In this document: positions 39,485 through 44,256 of the stretch, piece after piece
Numbering within the stretch: the stretch's first letter is position 1
How the letters are laid out: each line of letters opens with the position of its first letter
Assembly: GCA_016795465.1 (NCBI GenBank)
Contig: JAEUHK010000122.1
Span: 1 to 44,256, forward strand
Source of the DNA: Verrucomicrobiaceae bacterium
GTDB taxonomy: Bacteria; Verrucomicrobiota; Verrucomicrobiia; Verrucomicrobiales; Verrucomicrobiaceae
Reading direction: 5' to 3'
Length of the DNA: 44,256 nt
Position numbers and translations under genes: made by a program
The notes under the pieces: model-generated
What the model saw: the letters and a program-made list of their open reading frames with translations, nothing else
Database searches by the model: none
Told to the model about the DNA's origin: nothing

Positions 39485-40387
39485 ATGCTGGCCCTCGTGC
39501 TCGACCTCGTTGACCGCTTCATCCTCCACCTCGCCACGGAACGCGGGCTCTCCGTGAGCTACCAGATCCTCGTGCGCGGGTTTCTGGAGGCTTTCGCGTC
39601 GTGGTTCAAAGAGGCGCATGGCTCGGAAAACCCCGCCCAGGTCACCACGGACCTCATCACCGGCTACCTCGTCCGCCGGAAGAAGGACGGCCTCGCCACC
39701 TCCTCCGCCCGCGTGGAGCTCATCGCGCTGAAAATCTTCTTCCGCTGGCTCGCCGCCCGCAAACACATCCCCGCCGATCCCGCCGATGCCATCCTGCCGC
39801 CGCGGACGGAGCGTCATCTGCCGGAAACGCTCAACGAGCACGACGTGCGCCGCCTCATCGAGTCCATCACCGGAGTCACCCCGCTCGACCGGCGTGACCG
39901 CGCGATGCTGGAGCTCTTTTACGCCAGCGGCCTGCGCCTCGCCGAGCTGCTCGATGCCCGGCTGGAGAATCTCAGTCTCGAAGAAGGCTGGATCCGCGTG
40001 ACGGGCAAAGGCTCCAAAACACGCCTCATCCCCGTCGGTGGTGCCGCACGCGATGCCATCAGCGCCTACCTCGAGCATGCACGGCCGGCCCTCGTGCGGG
40101 CGAAAAGCTCCAGCCATATCTTCTTGTCCAACCGCGGCCACAAACTCGGCCCCGACCGCATCCGCGACATCTTCACCGAGCGTGCCGCCGCCTGCGGTCT
40201 CGAACAGCACATCCACCCGCACAAGATGCGCCACAGCTTTGCCACGCATCTGCTGAACCACGGCGCCGACCTCCGCGTGATCCAGGAAATGCTCGGCCAT
40301 TCCGACATCGCCACGACGCAGATCTACACTCACGTCGATCAGGCGCGGCTGAAGGAGACGCATCGCAAATTTCACCCGCGAGCCTGA
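39485..40387 (+). CDS. xerD: Tyrosine recombinase XerD
   Basis: This is the partner of XerC in chromosome-dimer resolution. From the ATG at 39485 it has 300 residues, the usual XerD length. An ATG at 39470 is an alternative. The catalytic residues are R151, K175, H246, R249, H272 and Y281. The C-terminus HSFATHLLNHGADLRVIQEMLGHSDIATTQIYTHVDQARLKETHRKFHPRA is read here in pieces and closely follows XerD of Proteobacteria. It and xerC lie only about 1.5 kb apart. A hairpin downstream may be its terminator. Confidence 0.93.
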   Translation: MLALVLDLVDRFILHLATERGLSVSYQILVRGFLEAFASWFKEAHGSENPAQVTTDLITGYLVRRKKDGLATSSARVELIALKIFFRWLAARKHIPADPADAILPPRTERHLPETLNEHDVRRLIESITGVTPLDRRDRAMLELFYASGLRLAELLDARLENLSLEEGWIRVTGKGSKTRLIPVGGAARDAISAYLEHARPALVRAKSSSHIFLSNRGHKLGPDRIRDIFTERAAACGLEQHIHPHKMRHSFATHLLNHGADLRVIQEMLGHSDIATTQIYTHVDQARLKETHRKFHPRA

Positions 40388-40392
40388 GCCAT

Positions 40393-40428
40393 CCTCGCCA
40401 AAACAGGCGAGGCAGCCGCGTGCTTTTT
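40393..40428 (+). terminator. Candidate intrinsic terminator after xerD
   Basis: Perfect 7-base arms cctcgcc (40393-40399) and ggcgagg (40406-40412) have a 6-base loop. After about 11 bases comes a five-T run. The T-run is a little far from the stem, so the call is tentative. Confidence 0.45.
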
Positions 40429-40468
40429 GCTTTCACGCCGGGCATGCTTTCGGCTAGAAACACAGCGC

Positions 40469-41809
40469 ATGTCTGACCATTCTCCCGCCAAACCCTCCCA
40501 CGGCAACCACTGGCCCATCGTCATCGCCCTCATCGCCGGAGTCGGTGTCGGCATGATCCTCCAAAAGATCGCGCATCCCGCCGAAGGAGCCGCGCCGGAG
40601 TGGATCAAGACCGTCATCGAGGCCTGCCGCTTCGTTTCCGATCTCTTCCTGCGTGGTTTGAAGATGGTCATCGTGCCGCTCGTCGTCGCCAGCATCATCA
40701 GCGGCATCGCGGGGCTGAAATCGCTCGATGGCTTTGCCCGCATGGGTTTGAAGACCTGGGCCTACTACATCCTCGGCAGCCTTGTAGCCGTGTGCGTGGG
40801 CCTTTTCATGGTAAACACCATCAAGCCCGGCCTCGGCAGCGATGGAAAACCGAATCCCACTCTCGCCGCGGCGATGGACGCGGCCAAAACCGGCAAGAAC
40901 GCCCAGGAAGTGGGCAACGTGATGAAGAAGGCCGAAGGCGGTGCCTCCTCGCTGCTCGACATCGTGCGCCGCGCCATCCCCACGAACATCATCCAGGCCT
41001 GCGCCGAGGGCGATTTGCTCGCCATCATCGTCGTGAGCATTCTCTTCGCCGTGGCGATGGTGCTCGTGCCTACTGGCCCGCCTGTGGTGCTGCGTGATTT
41101 CTTTGTCCAGCTCACCGATGTCATGACGCTGATCACCACCTGGGTCATGAAGTTCACACCGCTCGCGGTCTTCTGCCTCGTCATCCCGGCCATCGCGGAG
41201 GTCGGCGTGGGTGTGCTGCAAAACCTCGTGCCCTATGTTTTGACCGTTGTCGGTGCTTTGCTGATCCACACGCTCGTCATCCTGCCCATCGTGCTCAAAG
41301 CAGCAGGCATCTCGCCGGTGAGCCACTTCAAAAACATGAGCGACTCGCTGCTCATGTCCTTCTCCACCGCCTCGTCGAGCGCCACCATCCCCGTCACGAT
41401 GCGCTGCATCATGGAGGAGTCGAAGGTCAGCGAACGCGTCGCCTCCTTCGTCATCCCGCTCGGTGCCACGGTGAACATGAACGGCACCGCCCTCTATGAA
41501 TGCGTCGTGGTTGTCTTCGCCGCGCAGGTGCTCGGCATCGACCTCAGCCTCACCCAGCAGTTCCTCGTCGTCATCCTCGCCCTCGTCAGCAGCATCGGCG
41601 TCGCTGGCATTCCCGCCGCCAGCTTGGTGGCCATCATCATCATCATGCAAAACGCCGGCTTCAGTGAAGATGCCATCAAAGCCTCCCTCGGCCTCATCCT
41701 CACCATCGACCGCCCGCTCGACATGGCCCGCACCACCGTGAACGTCTTTGGTGATACCGTCGGCGCGGTGGTGATCGCGAAGTCGGAGGGGGAAAAACTG
41801 GATTCTTAA
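40469..41809 (+). CDS. Dicarboxylate/amino acid:cation symporter (SDF family)
   Basis: This is an inner-membrane secondary transporter of the GltP/DctA/GltPh type, 446 residues, ATG at 40469. Visible hallmarks are the serine-rich hairpin MSFSTASSSATIPVTM, GATVNMNGTALYE in TM7, VSSIGVAGIPAAS in the second hairpin and DRPLDMARTTVNVFGDTVG in TM8. It probably takes up dicarboxylates, glutamate or aspartate with Na+ or H+. Exact substrate and ion are not readable. It is followed 2 bases later by a small membrane-protein gene. Confidence 0.94.
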   Translation: MSDHSPAKPSHGNHWPIVIALIAGVGVGMILQKIAHPAEGAAPEWIKTVIEACRFVSDLFLRGLKMVIVPLVVASIISGIAGLKSLDGFARMGLKTWAYYILGSLVAVCVGLFMVNTIKPGLGSDGKPNPTLAAAMDAAKTGKNAQEVGNVMKKAEGGASSLLDIVRRAIPTNIIQACAEGDLLAIIVVSILFAVAMVLVPTGPPVVLRDFFVQLTDVMTLITTWVMKFTPLAVFCLVIPAIAEVGVGVLQNLVPYVLTVVGALLIHTLVILPIVLKAAGISPVSHFKNMSDSLLMSFSTASSSATIPVTMRCIMEESKVSERVASFVIPLGATVNMNGTALYECVVVVFAAQVLGIDLSLTQQFLVVILALVSSIGVAGIPAASLVAIIIIMQNAGFSEDAIKASLGLILTIDRPLDMARTTVNVFGDTVGAVVIAKSEGEKLDS

Positions 41810-41811
41810 CC

Positions 41812-42153
41812 ATGGACGACACCATCGCATGGCTTTCGTGGATTCTTGAGTTCGCCAGTCCGGTGGTGGTCTTCGTGCTGGCTGCGTTGGCCTGGCAGAA
41901 GCATCCCCAGTGCGGTTTCTTCCTTCTTGCCCTCTCTTCGATGCTCACGGTGCTGATGGTTTTCGGGAACACCATCATGTCCCGCTACACACTCACCGAC
42001 GAGGAACACTTGGCCTGGTGGCGCTGCCATGCGGCCCTGCTGATCATCGATGGCATTTTGTATCCGTGCAGTCTGTGGATGGTGTTTCGTTACTTCACCG
42101 ACCTTCAACGTCCCGAGCGTGCGGTGAATCCACCAGATGGTGATTCTGCGTGA
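41812..42153 (+). CDS. Small membrane protein of unknown function
   Basis: The 113-residue protein has about three hydrophobic helices (residues about 6-27, 33-52 and 70-92) and a short polar tail (LQRPERAVNPPDGDSA). No family is recognised. It starts 2 bases after the symporter stop, so it is likely co-translated and could be an accessory subunit, but this rests on position alone. A short hairpin (GTGAGC 42150-42155, GCTCAC 42159-42164) overlaps its stop codon. Confidence 0.75.
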   Translation: MDDTIAWLSWILEFASPVVVFVLAALAWQKHPQCGFFLLALSSMLTVLMVFGNTIMSRYTLTDEEHLAWWRCHAALLIIDGILYPCSLWMVFRYFTDLQRPERAVNPPDGDSA

Positions 42154-42187
42154 GCAACGCTCACGCTCATGCTAAAGGCCCTTCTCC

Positions 42188-43231
42188 ATGAGCCAGACCG
42201 CCAATCTCCACATCGCCTCGAACATCGCGCTGCCGTCACCGCGTTCGATGGTCGCTGAAATCGCGCCGACGGAGGCGCAGACGGCTTTCATCGCCGAATC
42301 ACGTCGCGAGATCCGCGACATCTTGTTTGGCAAAGACACACGTTTCCTCGTCGTGCTCGGTCCGTGCTCGATTCATGACCCGGAGGCCGGTTTGGAGTAT
42401 GGGCGAAAGCTCGCGGCGCTGGCGCAGGAGCTCAAAGACCGGCTTTGCCTCGTCATGCGCGTCTATTTCGAAAAACCGCGCACCACCGTCGGCTGGAAGG
42501 GCCTCATCATGGACCCGGACCTCGACGGCACCTGCAACATCCCCGACGGCCTGCGCCTCGCGCGGCGCATCTTGCGCGATGTCATCGACCTCGGCCTGCC
42601 CACCGCCACCGAGCTGCTCGATCCGATCACGCCGCAATACATCGCTGATTTGATCTCGTGGAGTGCCATCGGTGCCCGCACGACGGAATCACAAACGCAT
42701 CGCCAGATGGCCTCCGGCCTCTCGATGCCGCTTGGATTTAAGAATGGCACCTTTGGGCACATCGCGCCCGCCATCAACGCGATCAAAGCTGCGATGCAGC
42801 CGCAGACCTTTCTTGGCGTGAACGAAGATGGCGTGGCCTCCGCGGTGACCACCAGCGGCAATCCCGACCGCCACATCATCCTGCGCGGCGGTGAAAACGG
42901 TCCCAACTTCGGCGCGGACAACGTCATGGAGACCATCGACGGCCTCGAAGCCGCGAAGCTGAAGCCCGCGATCATGATCGACGCCAGCCACGGCAACTGC
43001 GCCAAGGACCACCGCCGCATGCCCGATGTCTTCCGCGAGATCGTGCGCCAGCGTGCCGCCGGCCAGAAAGCCATCATCGGTGCCATGCTCGAAAGCAATC
43101 TCGTCGGCGGAAACCAAAAGTTCCCACAGCCGCTCGATCAACTCGTGCGCGGCCAGTCCATCACGGATGCGTGCATCGATTGGGAGACGACGGAAGCGCT
43201 GCTGCGTGAGGCGCACGGAGTGCTGAAATGA
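42188..43231 (+). CDS. 3-deoxy-7-phosphoheptulonate (DAHP) synthase, class I AroFGH type
   Basis: This cytoplasmic enzyme catalyses the first step of the shikimate pathway, joining phosphoenolpyruvate and erythrose-4-phosphate. It has 347 residues with the expected sites: VVLGPCSIHDPEAG, FEKPRTTVGWKGL, GARTTESQTHRQM, GFKNGTFG and IDASHGNC, which include the PEP- and metal-binding residues. The N-terminal extension is like that of the feedback-regulated E. coli isoenzymes, but which amino acid inhibits it cannot be told. Its stop lies in the 5' arm of a large inverted repeat. Confidence 0.95.
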   Translation: MSQTANLHIASNIALPSPRSMVAEIAPTEAQTAFIAESRREIRDILFGKDTRFLVVLGPCSIHDPEAGLEYGRKLAALAQELKDRLCLVMRVYFEKPRTTVGWKGLIMDPDLDGTCNIPDGLRLARRILRDVIDLGLPTATELLDPITPQYIADLISWSAIGARTTESQTHRQMASGLSMPLGFKNGTFGHIAPAINAIKAAMQPQTFLGVNEDGVASAVTTSGNPDRHIILRGGENGPNFGADNVMETIDGLEAAKLKPAIMIDASHGNCAKDHRRMPDVFREIVRQRAAGQKAIIGAMLESNLVGGNQKFPQPLDQLVRGQSITDACIDWETTEALLREAHGVLK

Positions 43232-43316
43232 CGAAACCAGAATGGCGAATGAGGAATGAAGTCCGAATGTTCGGACTTTGACATTCATTCGTCATTCCTC
43301 ATTCTGGTTTCGTCAT
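43228..43316. repeat. Large heptad-type inverted repeat between convergent genes
   Basis: Perfect 17-base arms lie at 43228-43244 (atgacgaaaccagaatg) and 43300-43316. GAATGAG/GAATGAA units continue inward. A perfect central hairpin gtccgaa (43261-43267) / ttcggac (43270-43276) lies near the middle. It overlaps the DAHP synthase stop and encodes the last residues (TKPE) of the RsuA-type protein. It could act as a two-way terminator. Confidence 0.8.
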
Positions 43317-43991
43317 TCCCACCATCCTCCACTCCCCTTCCGCGAGGTCATCGAGCGTGTAATCTCCAAACCTCTCCCGGTGCAGCTTCTCCACCTGCCA
43401 GCCTTGGCTGGCAAACATGCGCCGCACCTGATGGTAGCGGCCTTCGGTGATGGTGAGACGGGCCGTGCGTGGGGCGAGGATTTCGAGCTTCGCGGGCAAA
43501 CAGGGCTTCTCCTCGCTGCGAAGCATCAAATCGCCCTTCGCGAAGGTTTCGATGAGTGAGGCCTCCAAGTCCCGATCGACCTCCGCGAGATACGTTTTTT
43601 CAATTTCAGCCTTCGGCGAGGTGTAACGATGGACCAGCGGACCGATGTCGGTGACGAGCAGCAGACCGCTCGTGTCCTTGTCGAGCCTGCCAACGCTCGT
43701 CACGGCCGGATTGCGGCGCAGCCATTGATCTGGCAGCAGCTCATAAATCGTCGGCCCCTCGTTTCCATCGTGCGTGCAAACATAGCCGACAGGCTTGTGC
43801 AGCATCGCGAGCAATCCATCCGGGGCTTCGAGCGGCTCGTCGTCCACCGTCACGGCATGCGGATCGACTTTTTGGTCCGCTTTCGTCAAAACGAGGCCGT
43901 TGTGCTTCACCCGACCGTTCTTCACAAACATCACCGCCTCGCGTCGCGAGCAGTAGCCGAGGGAGGAGAGGACTTGATCGAGGCGGCGCAT
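43299..43991 (-). CDS. rsuA: RsuA-family 16S rRNA pseudouridine synthase
   Basis: This cytoplasmic enzyme isomerises uridine in rRNA. It has 230 residues: an N-terminal S4-like domain (MRRLDQVLSSLGYCSRREA ... VKNGRVKHNG) and a catalytic domain with the aspartate in GRLDKDTSGLLLVT, then EGRYHQVRRMFAS. The block HKPVGYVCTHDGNEGPTIYELLP fits RsuA (16S U516) better than RluE, though RluE-like 23S activity is possible. Its C-terminal codons lie in the inverted repeat. It starts just beyond a strong terminator. Confidence 0.88.
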   Translation of the reverse strand: MRRLDQVLSSLGYCSRREAVMFVKNGRVKHNGLVLTKADQKVDPHAVTVDDEPLEAPDGLLAMLHKPVGYVCTHDGNEGPTIYELLPDQWLRRNPAVTSVGRLDKDTSGLLLVTDIGPLVHRYTSPKAEIEKTYLAEVDRDLEASLIETFAKGDLMLRSEEKPCLPAKLEILAPRTARLTITEGRYHQVRRMFASQGWQVEKLHRERFGDYTLDDLAEGEWRMVGMTKPE

Positions 43992-43993
43992 GC

Positions 43994-44027
43994 AAAAAGG
44001 GAATCGCGGAGATGCTCCGCGATTCCC
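43994..44027 (-). terminator. Strong intrinsic terminator
   Basis: A perfect 13-base stem (gggaatcgcggag 43999-44011, pairing with 44015-44027) has a 3-base loop and is followed on the minus strand by five Ts (43998-43994). It sits just after the stop of the cytochrome gene at 44037 and ends 3 bases before the rsuA start. It therefore ends that transcript and separates it from rsuA. Confidence 0.9.
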
Positions 44028-44036
44028 ACGCCGGAT

Positions 44037-44256
44037 TCAATAGCCGTAGTTGAACGGATCGCTGTATTTCGGATTCGTGGCGAGCGAGGTGTCCGTGAGC
44101 GATTTCATGAAGTTAACCAGATCGGCCTTCTGTTCGTCGGTGAAGTTCGGGCGACTCACACCACCACCCTGCTGCGGCGGGAGGCGCAGCGGCGGGGAGA
44201 GATTCGGGTTGTTCACGACCTGCGTGCTGTAGAAGTCCACCACCTCCTCCAGCGTG
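44037..44256 (-). CDS. C-terminal part of a probable cytochrome-c peroxidase / MauG-type protein (runs off the right edge)
   Basis: Only the last 72 residues are visible, open to the window edge: TLEEVVDFYSTQVVNNPNLSP then LPPQQGGGVSRPNFTDEQKADLVNFMKSLTD. The pattern 'LEEVVDFY..GG..N..LS..L' followed by 'T..EK.DLV.FL.SLTD' is typical of the second haem domain end of di-haem cytochrome-c peroxidase family proteins. Haem motifs are outside the window. The last residues are NPKYSDPFNYGY. A strong terminator follows the stop. Confidence 0.7.
   Translation of the reverse strand, partial: TLEEVVDFYSTQVVNNPNLSPPLRLPPQQGGGVSRPNFTDEQKADLVNFMKSLTDTSLATNPKYSDPFNYGY

Noticed and set aside
37020..40387. 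An integrated phage or integron suggested by two tyrosine recombinases
   Set aside because: Both match housekeeping XerC/XerD by length and C-terminal sequence. There are no phage genes, attC sites or tRNA attachment site nearby.

Overview
The window is about 44 kb of GC-rich, densely coding bacterial chromosome. It holds about 40 genes on both strands, with no gap over 170 bases and no tRNA, rRNA, CRISPR array or insertion-sequence transposase that I could find. A Planctomycete/Verrucomicrobia-type cytochrome (PSD1/DUF1549/DUF1553), a DUF1080 secreted protein, a Gram-negative envelope (Mla, LptF/G, outer-membrane barrels, PBP1C) and palindromic intergenic repeats point to Verrucomicrobiota, perhaps near Prosthecobacter/Verrucomicrobium. 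This assignment is an inference from gene content.

Layout. (1) 161-6083, minus strand: an MlaD/MlaF/MlaE lipid-transport set read directly after a penicillin-binding protein 1C gene, preceded by a DUF1080 protein. (2) 6128-13170, minus strand: a complete Tro-like Mn/Zn/Fe ABC uptake locus. It has a TroA-type lipoprotein, ATPase and two permeases, one of which carries a C-terminal DtxR/MntR-type regulator domain. Three paralogous outer-membrane beta-barrel genes sit between the binding protein and the ATPase. The binding-protein and ATPase genes each start just downstream of nearly the same operator/promoter sequence, so the locus looks like one metal-regulated unit reaching from outer membrane to cytoplasm. 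(3) 13301-19398, plus strand: three small exported proteins, then a TolC-family protein and a CzcA-type RND efflux pump without an adjacent membrane-fusion protein. Uptake and efflux are divergent, forming a metal-homeostasis island. (4) 19503-28379: a methyltransferase with an unusual membrane/soluble extension, L-lactate permease, a large U32 peptidase-family protein, a small unknown, a VWA-domain membrane protein, and a sterol-desaturase operon with two related small 'PGSKS' proteins. (5) 28455-35734, minus strand: PSD1 cytochrome, dihydrolipoamide acyltransferase (E2), EVE protein, D-threonine-aldolase-like enzyme and a Tat-type metallophosphoesterase. (6) 35806-44256: LptF/G permease, XerC, a catalytically dead rhomboid, SSB, XerD, a dicarboxylate symporter, a small membrane protein, DAHP synthase, an RsuA-type pseudouridine synthase, and the end of a probable cytochrome-c peroxidase behind a textbook terminator.

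The most interesting material is the metal island: three outer-membrane barrels inside a Tro operon, a permease-repressor fusion, and twin operators that may drive leaderless transcripts. Next is a 7-base-periodic repeat family (GAATGAC-like units) that forms intergenic hairpins and also lies inside the U32 gene. Other palindromic elements include one that supplies the N-terminal codons of the permease-repressor gene.
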